Counted from the first letter of the stretch, positions 27,491 to 39,921 are shown. The stretch is DNA of 44,494 nucleotides from Dehalococcoidales bacterium (GCA_028716145.1 JAQUQL010000003.1:1-44494); one strand, 5' to 3'. Numbers and translations are program-made. The notes: generated from the sequence alone by a model not told the origin.

Positions 27491-28408
27491 CTAGGATTCA
27501 AGGTACTCCCTGATATGAAAAGCCGCATGAGCGCCATCACCAGCTGCAGTTACCACCTGCCGAATCGAGTTAACTCTTACATCCCCGGCAGCAAATATTC
27601 CCGGCACTGAAGTTTCCAGCTTTTCGTTTACCTTGATGCTGCCTCGTGTATCCATTTCTACCAGACCTTTGAGGAATTCCGTGTTTGGGGAAAGACCCAC
27701 CGCAATAAATATGCCATCAACCTCCAGCACGGAAATCGAGTTGTCTTTTACATTTTTTATCTCGATACTTCCAACTCGTGAGTCACCATTTATGCTGTTG
27801 ACAACGCTGCTCAATACCGGCTCGATTTTGGGGTTTTTCTCTATTTTTTCAACTACAGCCATGGTCGCACGGTAGGCATCCCGGCGGTGTATCAGATATA
27901 CTTTTACTGCAAACTTGGCAAGGTGTATCGCCTCGTAAAGCGCGGCGTTGCCGCCTCCAACCACTGCAACAGTTTTATTTTTGAAAAAAGGACCATCACA
28001 GGTAGCACAGTATGATACTCCGCGCCCGGAGAGTTCCTTCTCACCCGGCACATTCAGCTTGACTCTTTCAGTTCCGGTGGCGATTATAAGAGCCCTGGCA
28101 GAAAAATCGCCTTCAGAGGTCCGAATGATTTTTTGAGAACCGGCTATCTCTATAGCGTTGACGTTTGCGTTAACTGTTTCAGCGCCGTGTTTGGTAGCCT
28201 GGTCGTGCATTTTGGCGGTCAGGTCAAAGCCGGTGATTCCTTCCGGAAAACCCGGATAGTTCTCTACATCATCAGTGGTGGTGATGTTTCCACCGATCAT
28301 AGCTCTTTCGATTATAAGGGTACTGAACCGGTCTCTGGCTGAATAAATCCCCGCAGTCAGTCCAGCCGGGCCTCCTCCGATTATTGCAACATCGTATTCT
28401 TTTTTCAT
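27491..28408 (-). CDS. trxB: Thioredoxin-disulfide reductase
   Basis: GGGPAGLTAGIYSARDRF, CATCDGPFF, GGGNAALYEA, GIFAAGDVR. Confidence 0.95.
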   Translation of the reverse strand: MKKEYDVAIIGGGPAGLTAGIYSARDRFSTLIIERAMIGGNITTTDDVENYPGFPEGITGFDLTAKMHDQATKHGAETVNANVNAIEIAGSQKIIRTSEGDFSARALIIATGTERVKLNVPGEKELSGRGVSYCATCDGPFFKNKTVAVVGGGNAALYEAIHLAKFAVKVYLIHRRDAYRATMAVVEKIEKNPKIEPVLSSVVNSINGDSRVGSIEIKNVKDNSISVLEVDGIFIAVGLSPNTEFLKGLVEMDTRGSIKVNEKLETSVPGIFAAGDVRVNSIRQVVTAAGDGAHAAFHIREYLES

Positions 28409-28431
28409 CTTATCGATCTCCCTGGTAATTA

Positions 28432-29277
28432 TTATTTGACTGAAATACAGCTAAATCCCTTAAAACAACTTTTGCCGGGGGGTTTTTCTGCCATGCCAAG
28501 CAGTGCCGCACCGATAGCCCCGGTGAGCTCCGGGCGCTCTGGTACAATCAGGTTGATGCCGAGTTCTTCTTGAAATGCCCGTCTTATTCCCATGTTGAAG
28601 GCGACACCGCCCTGGAATACCGCCGGGCTGACGATTGGACGGGATTGTACTACCGAGCGGCGGAAATTTGCGACAAGAGCTTTACATAAACCATAGACTA
28701 CATCTTCGACACCTGAACCTGTTTGCTGATGAGTAATCATATCTGATTCGGCAAAAACCGTACAGGTTGCGTTTATGGTTACCGGGTTTTGGCTTTTTTC
28801 GGCCAGAGCGCTCATTTCATCGAGTGATAATCCAAGCCTTAAAGCCTGATGGTCCAGAAAGCTGCCGGTACCGGCAGCGCAAACCGTGTTCATTCCAAAA
28901 TCCACTACCAGCCTATTGCGAATCACGATCAATTTTGAATCCTGCCCGCCTATTTCAATAATCGTTTGCACTTTTGGTTCCAGGCTTATGGCGCTGACCG
29001 CCTGGCAGGTTATCTCGTTTTTTACGATATCTGCCCCTAACAATTCTCCGGCTAGTTTGCGCCCGCTGCCGGTTACACAAACTGCCCCGATTTCTCTTGA
29101 CGACTCAATGTCGGACTGGATTTTTAAGAGTCCGGTTTCCAGTGCTCTGGAAGGGTTACCGGCAGTTGGCAGGCAGAGTCCGGATACTATGCTTTTACTC
29201 TCATTGAGGACAACAAGTTTGGTACTGACAGAGCCGATATCGACCCCTATATAATAAACTGGGCATTTTTCAATCAT
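28432..29277 (-). CDS. Acyl-CoA dehydratase activase (HgdC/BadF family)
   Basis: YYIGVDIGSVSTKLVV, EIGGQDSKLI, NTVCAAGTGSFLDHQA, CTVFAESDMI. Confidence 0.92.
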   Translation of the reverse strand: MIEKCPVYYIGVDIGSVSTKLVVLNESKSIVSGLCLPTAGNPSRALETGLLKIQSDIESSREIGAVCVTGSGRKLAGELLGADIVKNEITCQAVSAISLEPKVQTIIEIGGQDSKLIVIRNRLVVDFGMNTVCAAGTGSFLDHQALRLGLSLDEMSALAEKSQNPVTINATCTVFAESDMITHQQTGSGVEDVVYGLCKALVANFRRSVVQSRPIVSPAVFQGGVAFNMGIRRAFQEELGINLIVPERPELTGAIGAALLGMAEKPPGKSCFKGFSCISVK

Positions 29278-30449
29278 TGTCTGCTTTGGAATTCTTTCTT
29301 AATCTCGTTGATTATGCCCTGGTTGCTCAGGACATCTGTTATTGTGCAAGCCATTGCTGATGCCCCATCCAGCATGCCCCTGATTCCGGCTTCAGAAGCA
29401 GCAGCTTTTAGAAAATCAACTGAATGGAGAGAAGTGCCAATCGGGGCTATGGCTACTATCGGGTGGATGGAAGGTATTGCCTGGCTGATATTGCCCATAT
29501 CAGTGGAAGCGAAATCCACAGTCCGGGTTTCCATTTCCCTGCCGGCCAACACCATGTTCTGGTTAAACAGACTTGCCAGCTTTCGGTTGGTTTTCATGGG
29601 CTTGCAGCACACTTTAGCCCAGCGGCACCGCAGTTTGGCGCCGGTAGACAGAGACGCTCCTTTAAAACAGTCCTCCACACTTTGCTGTAGACTTTCAAGG
29701 TATTCCATGGTATTTGCTCTAACCATAAACATGGCAGAGGCGTGAGCAGGAACTATATTGGCAGCCTGCCCGCCGTCCGTGATTATGCCGTGTATTCGAG
29801 CTGATTCAGGGATATGTTGACGAAGAGAGTTGATGGCGTTAAAACTGAGGATGATTGCCTCAAGTGCGTTAACTCCTTCCTCCGGGTTGGCAGACGCATG
29901 AGCTTCCAGGCCAGTGAACTCCGCTTCGAGGTTTATACAAGCCAGGGTGGAAATAATGCTTGCATTGACGCAACCCGGGTGTATCATCATGGCAAGGTCT
30001 ATATCTTCAAAAACCCCTTCGCGGATCAGCAGTTCCTTACCGCAGTGGAATTCCTCTGAAGGGGAGCCGACAACCGTTATTTTTCCGCCAAAACTGTCTA
30101 CGGCTACCCTGGAAGCAATAGCTGAACCGGCTGCTGCGGATGCAATAATGTTGTGCCCACAGGCATGGCCAAGCTCGGGGAGGGCGTCATATTCTGCCAG
30201 CAGCGCGATATGAGGTTTCCCTTCGCCGTAACTGGCAATAAAAGCTGTGGGGAGGCTGCCGATTCCTCTCTGTACAATAAAGCCATTTCGTTCCAAGTAG
30301 GCGGTTATCCACTCCGCCGCTTTGAATTCATTCAGTCCTGTTTCTGGACAGGAGTGAATCTTCAGGCATAGAGACTGCAACTCATCTTTATGCTGCTCGA
30401 TAAGTTGGGGAATGCGCATTTTTAACTGCTTGGCGTCATCCATATTCAT
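29274..30449 (-). CDS. M20-family amidohydrolase/peptidase
   Basis: [46 protein letters not shown]. Confidence 0.92.
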   Translation of the reverse strand: MNMDDAKQLKMRIPQLIEQHKDELQSLCLKIHSCPETGLNEFKAAEWITAYLERNGFIVQRGIGSLPTAFIASYGEGKPHIALLAEYDALPELGHACGHNIIASAAAGSAIASRVAVDSFGGKITVVGSPSEEFHCGKELLIREGVFEDIDLAMMIHPGCVNASIISTLACINLEAEFTGLEAHASANPEEGVNALEAIILSFNAINSLRQHIPESARIHGIITDGGQAANIVPAHASAMFMVRANTMEYLESLQQSVEDCFKGASLSTGAKLRCRWAKVCCKPMKTNRKLASLFNQNMVLAGREMETRTVDFASTDMGNISQAIPSIHPIVAIAPIGTSLHSVDFLKAAASEAGIRGMLDGASAMACTITDVLSNQGIINEIKKEFQSRQ

Positions 30450-30516
30450 GTTGCATTATAGCCTAAGATGGTGCTGCTGGCCATAGTAAAACCCGCCAGC
30501 TTGTATTCATGGCGGT

Positions 30517-30545
30517 TTGTTAAAGGTAGTTGGCTGGGGTAAAAT
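30517..30545 (+). promoter_or_regulatory. Predicted uvrA promoter
   Basis: TTGTTA - 17 nt - TAAAAT upstream of the TTG start; inverted repeat aacccgcca/tggcggttt overlaps the -35. Confidence 0.5.
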
Positions 30546-30569
30546 AAAAGTTTGGAAGGAGACTCTTCT

Positions 30570-33422
30570 TTGCCACAGCAGTTTATCACAGTTAAAGGTG
30601 CCCGTGAGCACAATTTAAAAAATGTTGATGTAACTATCCCGCGGGATAAGCTGGTTGTTATAACCGGAGTATCAGGTTCGGGTAAAAGCTCGCTTGCTTT
30701 CGATACTATTTATGCAGAGGGGCAACGGCGCTATATGGAATCCCTTTCAGCCTATGCCCGGCAATTCCTCGGGCGGATGGAAAAGCCCGATGTAGATTAT
30801 ATTGAAGGGCTTAGCCCGGCGATATCTATCGATCAGAAAGGCGTAAGCCACAACCCCAGATCTACAGTGGGGACAGTTACAGAAATCTATGACTATCTGC
30901 GCTTGCTGTTTGCCAGGACTGGACATCCATATTGTCCACAGTGCGGGAGGGAAATAACCGCCCAGACGGTGGAGCAGATTGTAGATTCTCTTTCACGTTT
31001 ACCTGAAGGTGCGAAGATAGCTTTGATGGCGCCACTGGTGAAAGGCCGCAAGGGTGAATATGTACAACTGCTGGCCGATTTGCGCCTCTCTGGTTATTCC
31101 CGGGTAAGGGTGGACGGAAAAACACTGGATCTGTCTGAAGACATCCCCCTGGACAAGAATAAAAAACATACCATCGAAGTAGTTGTTGACCGCCTTGCTA
31201 TCGGCAGGGAGAGGATCTCCTCCCGCATGGCAGGCTCGGTTGAAACCGCACTCAAACTTGGTGGCGGGGTAATACTGGTATCTGTAGTGGGTGGAGAAGA
31301 ACTGCTTTTTTCTGAGCATTACAGCTGTGCCCAGTGTGGGACCAGCCTTGGTGAAATAGAACCGAGAACCTTCAGTTTTAACAGCCCTCATGGAGCGTGT
31401 CCAGCTTGTACCGGGTTGGGATTTAAACAGGAGATCGATCCTGATATGGTAATGCCGGACAAGGCGCTATCTCTGGCAGAAGGCGCCATTCATCCCTATC
31501 AGACCCAAAACTGGTATCTTCACCAGTTAAACGATGTTGTTGCGCGTTACGGTTTTACCACACACGACCCGGTAAAAGATCTTACCAGTGAACAGATAGA
31601 CCTGATTCTTTATGGGGAAGGTGAAGAGCCAAAGCGTTATCGGAATCAATTTGGAAAAATGAGGGAGTATTATAACGGATTTGAAGGCGTTATTCCCCGC
31701 ATGCAGCGCCTTTATCGTGATACTGAATCGGAGCAGTCACGCCAGTTTATGGAGCGTTACATGGTAAACCTGCCATGCCCGGATTGTGAAGGTAAAAGGC
31801 TTAAACCGGAAGCACTTGCGGTCAGAGTTGCAGGAATTAATATTGCCCAGGCTACTTCTATACAGGTAAGTGCGCTCATGAACTGGGTGCAGGAGTTGAG
31901 GGGTGAACAGGGTGCGTTGAGCTCAAGGGAAAAAACTATTGCCAGAGAAATCCTCAAGGAGATAGAATCCAGGCTGAATTTTCTGGTAAATGTTGGTCTG
32001 GATTACCTGACTCTTGACCGGGTTTCGTCTACCCTCTCCGGAGGGGAAGGCCAGCGAATACGTCTGGCAACCCAGGTCGGCAGCGGTCTGATGGGCGTGC
32101 TGTATGTTTGCGATGAGCCGACTGTCGGGCTTCACCCTGCTGATGATGAAAGGCTGATATCAACGCTTACACGCCTGCGCGACCTGGGCAATACTGTGCT
32201 GGTAGTTGAGCATGATGAAGCCATGATGCGCACTGCTGATTATATAATCGATATGGGTCCGGGAGCCGGGGAGCATGGAGGGAAGCTGGTTGCCTGTGGC
32301 GATCTGGAGGAGATCAAGCGCTCACCCCATTCCCTGACCGGTAAGTATCTGAGTGGGGAAAAGGTCATCCCGATGCCAGATGTACGCCGCATGGGTAATG
32401 GCCATTTTATTACTATTCGCGGAGCGCGTGAGAATAACCTGAAAGATATTGATGTAAAGATTCCACTTGGCTGTTTTGTGAGTGTAACCGGAGTATCGGG
32501 CTCGGGGAAGAGTACATTAATGCACGAAGTGCTTTACAAAAAGCTTGCTCAAAAACTGTATCGCTCCCGCGAGAAACCCGGGTTGTGCAGAGATGTCGAA
32601 GGTATTGAATATGTTGATAAGCTGATACATATTGATCAGACTCCGATCGGCAGAACGCCGAGAAGCAACCCTGCCACTTATACCGGTACATTTACCATAA
32701 TTCGCGAGCTTTTTGCTACTTCTCCCGAGGCCAAGGTGAGGGGATACGGGCCGGGTCGTTTTTCCTTTAATGTAAAAGGGGGCCGCTGTGAAGCCTGTAC
32801 CGGGGACGGTTACACAAAAATCGAAATGCAGTTTTTGCCCGATGTAACTGTGCCCTGTGATGTTTGTCGTGGAAAACGCTACACCCGTGAAGTACTGGGT
32901 GTGAAGTTCAAGGGTAAAAACATTGCCGAAGTTCTCAACATGACAGTCACCGAGGCGCTGGAGTTTTTCGAAAACTTCCCCCGTATACGGCGTAAGCTCG
33001 AGACACTGCAGGATGTTGGCCTGGGTTACATTCGCCTGGGTCAGCCGGCAACTACGCTTTCCGGAGGCGAAGCCCAACGGGTTAAGCTGGCTACAGAACT
33101 TGCCAGAAGACCGCTGGGGCACACCCTGTATATGCTGGACGAGCCTACGACCGGGCTGGCATTTGAGGACGTATCTCTTCTGTTGGGGGTGCTCCAGCGG
33201 CTCACTGATGCTGGCAATACAGTGCTGATTATTGAACATCATCTGGATGTGATAAAAAACTCGGACTGGATAATAGACCTGGGGCCTGGTGCCGGGGACA
33301 AGGGTGGTCAGCTTGTGTCTGAGGGAACACCTGAAGATGTAGCAGCCAATCCCGCTTCAGTCACCGGCAGTTTCCTTCGAAAGACATTGGGAATTGAGAA
33401 AACTGTGGCTGAAACGGTTTGA
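30570..33422 (+). CDS. uvrA: Excinuclease ABC subunit A
   Basis: [64 protein letters not shown]; likely TTG start after ggaaggag. Confidence 0.97.
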   Translation: MPQQFITVKGAREHNLKNVDVTIPRDKLVVITGVSGSGKSSLAFDTIYAEGQRRYMESLSAYARQFLGRMEKPDVDYIEGLSPAISIDQKGVSHNPRSTVGTVTEIYDYLRLLFARTGHPYCPQCGREITAQTVEQIVDSLSRLPEGAKIALMAPLVKGRKGEYVQLLADLRLSGYSRVRVDGKTLDLSEDIPLDKNKKHTIEVVVDRLAIGRERISSRMAGSVETALKLGGGVILVSVVGGEELLFSEHYSCAQCGTSLGEIEPRTFSFNSPHGACPACTGLGFKQEIDPDMVMPDKALSLAEGAIHPYQTQNWYLHQLNDVVARYGFTTHDPVKDLTSEQIDLILYGEGEEPKRYRNQFGKMREYYNGFEGVIPRMQRLYRDTESEQSRQFMERYMVNLPCPDCEGKRLKPEALAVRVAGINIAQATSIQVSALMNWVQELRGEQGALSSREKTIAREILKEIESRLNFLVNVGLDYLTLDRVSSTLSGGEGQRIRLATQVGSGLMGVLYVCDEPTVGLHPADDERLISTLTRLRDLGNTVLVVEHDEAMMRTADYIIDMGPGAGEHGGKLVACGDLEEIKRSPHSLTGKYLSGEKVIPMPDVRRMGNGHFITIRGARENNLKDIDVKIPLGCFVSVTGVSGSGKSTLMHEVLYKKLAQKLYRSREKPGLCRDVEGIEYVDKLIHIDQTPIGRTPRSNPATYTGTFTIIRELFATSPEAKVRGYGPGRFSFNVKGGRCEACTGDGYTKIEMQFLPDVTVPCDVCRGKRYTREVLGVKFKGKNIAEVLNMTVTEALEFFENFPRIRRKLETLQDVGLGYIRLGQPATTLSGGEAQRVKLATELARRPLGHTLYMLDEPTTGLAFEDVSLLLGVLQRLTDAGNTVLIIEHHLDVIKNSDWIIDLGPGAGDKGGQLVSEGTPEDVAANPASVTGSFLRKTLGIEKTVAETV

Positions 33423-33448
33423 GAATAGATAGGCTAAGGGGGTTTTAA

Positions 33449-34000
33449 TTGGACAGACTGGAAGCTTTAAAGATTGTGCAGGAAAAGGTTGGTAATCAAA
33501 ATCTCGTAAAACACATGCTTGCCACTGAAGCGATTATGAAGGCACTGGCGGTTCGACTGGGAGAAGACGAAGCTTTGTGGGGTATGACCGGCCTGCTCCA
33601 TGACATTGATATGGAAATCTGTAATGGTGATATGGAGAATCATTCGAAAATAGGTGCCCGGATGATACAGGAGATGGGTGTTTGCGAAGAGGCGGTAAAC
33701 GCGGTATTGCGTCACAACGAAGCTCATGGCCTGGAAACTGAAACAAATCTGGACAAAGCGCTGTTCTGTTCAGATGCGCTGACTGGTTTGATTACCACCA
33801 CAGCACTGGTGCGGCCGGATAAAAAGCTCTCCAGTGTGGAACTTAAATCCGTCAAAAAGAAGTACAAGGAAAAAGGCTTTGCCTCCGGGGTAAACCGTGA
33901 ACAAATCGAAACCTGTTCAACTCTTGGGCTTGAACTGGATGAGTTTATTGAGCTAGGGTTAAAGTCCATGCAGGCCATTTCGGATGACCTCGGCCTTTAA
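33449..34000 (+). CDS. HDIG-type HD-domain protein
   Basis: LWGMTGLLHDIDMEICNGDMENHSKIGARMI. Confidence 0.88.
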   Translation: MDRLEALKIVQEKVGNQNLVKHMLATEAIMKALAVRLGEDEALWGMTGLLHDIDMEICNGDMENHSKIGARMIQEMGVCEEAVNAVLRHNEAHGLETETNLDKALFCSDALTGLITTTALVRPDKKLSSVELKSVKKKYKEKGFASGVNREQIETCSTLGLELDEFIELGLKSMQAISDDLGL

Positions 34001-34018
34001 CCGGGAAGTTTTCTTGCT

Positions 34019-36589
34019 TTAAATAATGCTTACCATAGAACCTTCTGGTGTTTTGGTTACTTCAATGCGGTTGTTGAAGGCGTTTTTAAGTTCATCGATA
34101 TGGGTAATTACCAGTATGATTTCAAAGTCGTCCTGTATAGCATTGATTGCTTCCTTAACTTTCTCAAGCCCGATACTGTCCTGAGTACCAAAGCCTTCAT
34201 CGATAATCAGGGTTGGTAAAGGAGCGCCGCTACGGTTGGCCAGCAGTTTGGAGAGAGCGATTCTCAAGGCGAAATCAATACGGAAAGCTTCTCCCCCGCT
34301 GTACATCTCATAGTCCCTGGTGCCGACTTCGTCTGATATGTTGATATCGAGCGTTTCGGCTGTTCCGCCGGTTTTTTTCAGTTTTTGCGATTCCAGCTTC
34401 AAGGCCATTCGGTTATCTGTCATTCTGCCAAGGATGCGGTTGGCTTCGGTCTCTATTTCAGGTATAGCCATCTCAATCAGCATTCCCTGGATGCCTTTTT
34501 TCCCAAAAGCCTGAGCAAGGTTTTTAAGCGTGCTTTCTTCACTGGCGACTGTTTTTAGCCTTGATTCTTCATCAGCCAGCTTGTTTTCAAGTTCTGCCAG
34601 AGCCTCCAGCCTGGCTTTTAATCTGTATACCAGGTCGCGCCTGTTTTTAAGTGTTTCCTCAACCTGTTTTTGTTCGGCTTCTGCCTTCTGCAGTTGTAAT
34701 TTGACCTCCGGCAGATTTTTTACCTCTTCTTCCAGCTTGTGTATTTCTGCCGAATCCGCTTTCAGCCTGTTCTGAAGAACCAGGATAGTGTCCTCCGCGC
34801 TGGCCAGATTTTCCTTTTCCTTGTTTATCTGGCTTTCAGCTTCTGCCAGTTTAATTTGTTGCTCTCTGTAAGACCCGGTTTCATCGATGGTTTTTCTGGA
34901 GGCAATGTAGGCTTCTTCATTATAATCAATGCTGGCAATCTGCCGGTTGATCTCTGACAGTTGCGCTTGCTCGTTTTTTGCGTATTCGCTTGAATTGAGC
35001 GATGCCTCGAGTGTCTGCAGGGTTTTTCTTTCAACTTCCAGTTCTTCCGATGCCTTGCGGCATTCATTGATCTGGTGGCTCAAGACGCTTATATTGCTCT
35101 GGTTTTGTATGATTTTTTTCTGCAGTGCGGTTTGCCTGCTTTTCAGGCCTGCCATCTCGTAATTCAGCGTTTTGATTATTTCGGCTTGCTTCTTGGAAGC
35201 GTTTTCGATTTGAACGGCAAGGTGTTTCTTTTCGTGCGTATATTTTTCTATGATAAAACCCCGCTCTTCATCATTGAGAGGTTTTTCGCACAATGGGCAG
35301 TGCGGTTCGGTGTTTTGGCTGACCAGTTTAATCCTTTCTTCAATCTCGCCTATTCGCTCCGTTGCTCCGGCAGCCTGGAAACGCATCTCTTTGAGTTGTT
35401 CCTCCAGTGACTTTACGCGGTTTTCAACATCCGAGAGTTCATCCTGCTGCCTTTTTAAAGCCGTCATTTCATCCCCGGCTTTAGCCAAGGTAGATTCCAG
35501 CTTGCTCATCTGGCCAGCCCTGTTCTCCAGCTCGGTTACATTTCTTTTTGATACTTCAATCTGACTGTTAAGCCTGGCTCTCTCCGACTGCACAGACTTT
35601 TCCAGACGGCTTTTCGTGTCTGCGAGTTGATTCAGATGGTTTAACTGCAGGCTCATTCTTTCAAATTCTTGCGAGGCTGCTGTATAACGTTTAAACCCTT
35701 CCCTGATTTCCTGTGCTTGTTGTAACAGTTTTTCGTATCTATCGATCAATTCACGGGTTGTATCTGCGCTCTTCTGCCACCCTTTTAGCTGTTTTTCCCG
35801 TTCACCGGAATCAGCCTTGAAGCGGTTGAGTTGTTCACTCTGGTTTTGAAGTGAATGCAGCTGCTCACGCAGTTTGCTGCAGTCGGCTTGTTTTTGCTGG
35901 TAGGCATCCTCAGCAGTTTTAAAATTTTCTTTCGCGTCTTCATGCTGAGTTAGCAATTCCCCGCGTGAAGAAAGTGCGGTTTTTATCTCGGTCGTTGTCC
36001 GCTCAAGGGTCTCTTTTTCGGCTTGCCGTTCACGGGCCTTTTGTTTGGCGGTTTCGGCCAGCTCTTCATAAATATCCAGCTTTAAAATACTTCCCAGGAC
36101 TTCTTTTCTCTTCGCTGGAGTCTGCCGGCTGAATTCATCAGCATGCCCCTGGCGCAGATAGGCGCTGTTGATGAAAGTGTCGTAGTCCATGCGCAGCAGG
36201 CTTTTTACCGCTTCCTGGGTTTTTGTTATGGTGTCCCCGGTTATTGACTGAAACTCCTCACCGGAAAAAATCTGGAAGTCGAGCCCGGAGAGCCCCGCCG
36301 AGCCGGCTTTTTTGGCTTTGGAGCGTTTGCGTATAATACGATAAAGATTACCTGAGGCGCTGAAATCAAACTCAACCTCAACCTCGTCAGCCCCGGTGGA
36401 TATCAGATCATCATCGCTGTCAGCCCGGGTTTTTCCCCACAACGCCCAGGTTATAGCATCAATCAGAGAAGACTTTCCGGCTCCATTGTCACCTGATATG
36501 CAGGCGGTATGAATGCCTGAGAAAGAAAACGCCGGCAGGTCCCCCCGGTAGGACATAAAATTGCGCAGTTTGAGCCGTACCGGAATCAT
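34019..36589 (-). CDS. SbcC/Rad50-like SMC ATPase
   Basis: RNFMSYRGDL...SGDNGAGKSSLIDAITWALWG; CPLC zinc hook within coiled coil; YSGGEAFRIDFALRIALSKLL; PTLIIDEGFGTQD. Confidence 0.92.
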   Translation of the reverse strand: MIPVRLKLRNFMSYRGDLPAFSFSGIHTACISGDNGAGKSSLIDAITWALWGKTRADSDDDLISTGADEVEVEFDFSASGNLYRIIRKRSKAKKAGSAGLSGLDFQIFSGEEFQSITGDTITKTQEAVKSLLRMDYDTFINSAYLRQGHADEFSRQTPAKRKEVLGSILKLDIYEELAETAKQKARERQAEKETLERTTTEIKTALSSRGELLTQHEDAKENFKTAEDAYQQKQADCSKLREQLHSLQNQSEQLNRFKADSGEREKQLKGWQKSADTTRELIDRYEKLLQQAQEIREGFKRYTAASQEFERMSLQLNHLNQLADTKSRLEKSVQSERARLNSQIEVSKRNVTELENRAGQMSKLESTLAKAGDEMTALKRQQDELSDVENRVKSLEEQLKEMRFQAAGATERIGEIEERIKLVSQNTEPHCPLCEKPLNDEERGFIIEKYTHEKKHLAVQIENASKKQAEIIKTLNYEMAGLKSRQTALQKKIIQNQSNISVLSHQINECRKASEELEVERKTLQTLEASLNSSEYAKNEQAQLSEINRQIASIDYNEEAYIASRKTIDETGSYREQQIKLAEAESQINKEKENLASAEDTILVLQNRLKADSAEIHKLEEEVKNLPEVKLQLQKAEAEQKQVEETLKNRRDLVYRLKARLEALAELENKLADEESRLKTVASEESTLKNLAQAFGKKGIQGMLIEMAIPEIETEANRILGRMTDNRMALKLESQKLKKTGGTAETLDINISDEVGTRDYEMYSGGEAFRIDFALRIALSKLLANRSGAPLPTLIIDEGFGTQDSIGLEKVKEAINAIQDDFEIILVITHIDELKNAFNNRIEVTKTPEGSMVSII

Positions 36590-36592
36590 TTT

Positions 36593-38104
36593 CTATTCCA
36601 GGTAGTCCTTCAGTTTGCGGCTTCGGCTGGGATGACGCAGTTTGCGAAGGGCTTTGGCCTCGATTTGTCGTATGCGTTCGCGAGTGACGTTAAATTCTTT
36701 GCCGACCTCCTCCAGTGTTCGAGATCGGCCGTCTTCCAGTCCGAACCTCAGTTGTAGAACCCGGCGTTCCCGATGGGTAAGGCTGGAAAGCACTTCTCCA
36801 ATCTGTTCTTTAAGCAGCTGCCGGGATGCAGCATCCGGAGGCGGGACTATATTCTGGTCTTCTATAAAATCTCCGAGGTGGCTATCTTCTTCTTCCCCGA
36901 TAGGTGCTTCCAGGGAAACCGGAAGTTGGCTGACCTTGATTATTTCTCTGACCTTGTCCGGTGGAAGTTCCATCTCGGCACCTATTTCCTTGGGTGTCGG
37001 TTCTCGTCCGTACTCCTGTGAAAGTTGTCGGCTGACTGATAAAAGCTTATGAATCGTTTCTACCATATGAACAGGGATCCGGATGGTACGAGCCTGGTCG
37101 GCAATAGCGCGAGTAATTGCCTGGCGTATCCACCAGGTAGCATAGGTAGAAAACTTGAATCCGCGGTGGTAGTCGAATTTCTCTACTGCTCTGATTAGAC
37201 CGATATTTCCTTCCTGAAGAAGGTCAAGCAGTGGCATGCCCCGCCCGATATGCTTCTTGGCAACGCTAACTACCAGCCTGAGGTTGGCTTCTGTAAGGTG
37301 TTTTTCAGCCTTTTCAGCTTCAACCTCAAGGGTTCTCAGGTAATGCTTGAGTTTGGCATCCTTTACTTCAACCGAATCAATAAAAACCTGGTTGTTGGTC
37401 AACTCTCCTATTTCCTCAAGTGTGGTGCCATCCGGGATCGCTGCCATAACCTCTTCCGGGAGCAGTCTGATGTTAAGGGAGATGTTGATTAGTTCCTGTT
37501 CCACCTCAGCCGGGCTTTTTCCGGTATTAGTGGCTATATTCTGGGTGAACTGCTGGTCAATCTCATCTATGAGGTTTTTCTGAATTACCGGCTCGGTAAC
37601 AGCTTTCTTAAAGTCGGCATTCTTCTCAAGGCCCAGTTCCGCCTGAAGCAGGTAAACAGTCTCGCGAGCTTTTCCAAGGTCAACCAACATGTTTAATACC
37701 AGTTGAATAGGAGTAGGCGCGACCCCGTATTTATCTATGTATCCTTCGCGGATTTCACGGATGCGTTTGCCGGCTTCCATTTTTTTGGCCAGTACTTTCT
37801 CATCATCAGCGCTTAGCAAAGGAACTCTGCCGATTTCGTGCAGGTACATACGTACCGGGTCATCAACAACTCCGTGTTCTTCGATCTGATCAAGCGGCAG
37901 TATCATCTCCGCTTCTTCCCCCTCGACGTCTTCTTCGAGATCGGAATCCGGATTCAGTTCGTCTTCAATAAGACTTTCATCGGAGGGTGCGTCTTCGTCT
38001 GAAGGCTCTTCATCAGTTTCTTCAGTAACTGCCTGGATAACGATGTTTTCTTCCTTGATATCAAAACCCTTCTTCTTCTTTTTATCTGATGCCATCAGTG
38101 CCAT
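36593..38104 (-). CDS. rpoD: RNA polymerase primary sigma factor
   Basis: [58 protein letters not shown]...; start probably at the internal [10 protein letters not shown]. Confidence 0.95.
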   Translation of the reverse strand: MALMASDKKKKKGFDIKEENIVIQAVTEETDEEPSDEDAPSDESLIEDELNPDSDLEEDVEGEEAEMILPLDQIEEHGVVDDPVRMYLHEIGRVPLLSADDEKVLAKKMEAGKRIREIREGYIDKYGVAPTPIQLVLNMLVDLGKARETVYLLQAELGLEKNADFKKAVTEPVIQKNLIDEIDQQFTQNIATNTGKSPAEVEQELINISLNIRLLPEEVMAAIPDGTTLEEIGELTNNQVFIDSVEVKDAKLKHYLRTLEVEAEKAEKHLTEANLRLVVSVAKKHIGRGMPLLDLLQEGNIGLIRAVEKFDYHRGFKFSTYATWWIRQAITRAIADQARTIRIPVHMVETIHKLLSVSRQLSQEYGREPTPKEIGAEMELPPDKVREIIKVSQLPVSLEAPIGEEEDSHLGDFIEDQNIVPPPDAASRQLLKEQIGEVLSSLTHRERRVLQLRFGLEDGRSRTLEEVGKEFNVTRERIRQIEAKALRKLRHPSRSRKLKDYLE

Positions 38105-39869
38105 TCTCCCTTTTCATTCTTTCCAGGGTGCTGGATTTTTCGTAAAATAGTTCCTTTAATTCCTGGCTGACCTGATTGCCCTGTTTGAGCAGAGAATCCC
38201 TTTCCTCTGCGGTAAGATCAGCCGAGCCAAGTATCGCCTCCTGGTTTTTCAGAAGGTGCCTCAGGTAGCTTTCTTTAAGGAGCAGGGCGCATTCCCTGAG
38301 CTTGTTGTCAAGACCGCTTGGTTCGATATGCCGGCTTGCCAGGCGTTCGTAGTGTTCAAGAGAGGCGCTGTCAAGTTTTTCCCTTACCGTTTCCAGGTCA
38401 TCACCTTCGGTTATTACTGAGAAAATCTCTGCATTCTCAGAATTGGCGAAATATTCTTTTTTTAAACCGGTTGCTTTCTGACCCAGCCGGGGATATTGTA
38501 TCAGCATTGCAAGACAGAATTCCTCGCGAGGGCTGGAGAACAGGTTCTTCCCCTGTTTTATTTCTCTGGCAGGCGGTTTATGAGCCCCGTATACCTTACT
38601 GGAGCCGACCTCTTTTAGGGAAGACTCAAGCCTTTGGAGATCCACATTAATCATACTTGCGAGTTTTTGTAAATAATGTGCCTGGCGCACGGGATTTTGA
38701 ATTTGGGCTATGGTTGGCATAAGCTTTTCAGCCAGCTGTGATTTGCCGGCAGCGCTGGTAATATTAACATCTCTGGCTGCGGTTGAAAAAGCAAAATCAA
38801 GCAGTGGATCGGCGGTTTCAAGCAGTTGCTTCCAGGTTTCGGGTGAGTTATTGATAACCTCGTCCGGATCCTGGCCGGCTGGTATGCTCACAACCCTGAT
38901 TTCATTATTCAGAGTATTTTCATGCTCGATTATCCTTAGCATCGCTTTTTCGCCAGCTTCATCCGCATCCATGGCCAGGACAAGGTTCCTGGTTACCTTT
39001 TTTATGGTATCTATCTGGCGCTCGCCGATGGATGTACCCATTGCGGCAACGGTATGTGTAAATCCGTACTGGTGAGAAATTATGGCATCCATATAACCTT
39101 CTACCATTACTATCATATCCCGTTTTCTTGCTTCTTCACGGGCAATGTCAAATCCGTAAAGCAGTCCACTTTTGTCAAATACAGGTGTTTCTGGGGAATT
39201 CAAATACTTGGGCTGAGAGCCGTCCATTTCACGCCCGCCAAAACCAGCAGTTTGTCCTTTATGGTTGGTTATAGGAAACATCAGGCGGTTGTGGAAACGG
39301 TCAATCGTGCCAGATTCAACCTCGATCAACAGTCCTGCCTCAAGCAATTCCTGTACTGTAAACCCGCGTTCGATAAGGTGGTTTTTAAGGCTTTCCCGGC
39401 CAGTAGGGCTGTAGCCAAGTTTGAAATCCGCCAGCGACTTGGCATTTATACCGCGCTGTTTTACATAATTGCGTGCCTTTTCTGCCCCGGGGGCATTTTT
39501 TAATTGCTCGTAGTAATAATCCCTGGCAGCATCATTGGCTTCGTAGAGGCGGCTGTATTTGTTTCTGTCTTCCTGTTGCCTGCCCGTTGTTGGCAAGGTA
39601 ACGCCAGCCCTGGATGCCAGCATTTTGAGGGCATCACCAAAATCCAGACCTTCCTTCTTCATCACCAGGGAAAACAGATCGCCGCCGGTAGAGCAAGCCC
39701 CAAAACAGTGCCAGCTTTGCCGATCGGGAAAAACAAAAAAAGAGCCGTGCTTTTCCTGGTGGAATGGGCATACACCCTTAAAATTTTTCCCCGATTTGAC
39801 GAGCTGGGTGTACTGTCCGGCTATTTCGACGATATCCAGTTTTTGTTTGATTTCTTCAATAGCGCTCAT
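38082..39869 (-). CDS. dnaG: DNA primase
   Basis: [54 protein letters not shown]...AMDADEAG. Confidence 0.96.
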   Translation of the reverse strand: MSAIEEIKQKLDIVEIAGQYTQLVKSGKNFKGVCPFHQEKHGSFFVFPDRQSWHCFGACSTGGDLFSLVMKKEGLDFGDALKMLASRAGVTLPTTGRQQEDRNKYSRLYEANDAARDYYYEQLKNAPGAEKARNYVKQRGINAKSLADFKLGYSPTGRESLKNHLIERGFTVQELLEAGLLIEVESGTIDRFHNRLMFPITNHKGQTAGFGGREMDGSQPKYLNSPETPVFDKSGLLYGFDIAREEARKRDMIVMVEGYMDAIISHQYGFTHTVAAMGTSIGERQIDTIKKVTRNLVLAMDADEAGEKAMLRIIEHENTLNNEIRVVSIPAGQDPDEVINNSPETWKQLLETADPLLDFAFSTAARDVNITSAAGKSQLAEKLMPTIAQIQNPVRQAHYLQKLASMINVDLQRLESSLKEVGSSKVYGAHKPPAREIKQGKNLFSSPREEFCLAMLIQYPRLGQKATGLKKEYFANSENAEIFSVITEGDDLETVREKLDSASLEHYERLASRHIEPSGLDNKLRECALLLKESYLRHLLKNQEAILGSADLTAEERDSLLKQGNQVSQELKELFYEKSSTLERMKRENGTDGIR

Positions 39870-39921
39870 AAACAGGCCTATTATACTATATTAGGGAGTT
39901 TACATAAAATGGAATACAGGG

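Noticed and set aside
32517-33242. 241-aa minus-strand ORF
   Set aside because: Antisense to uvrA.
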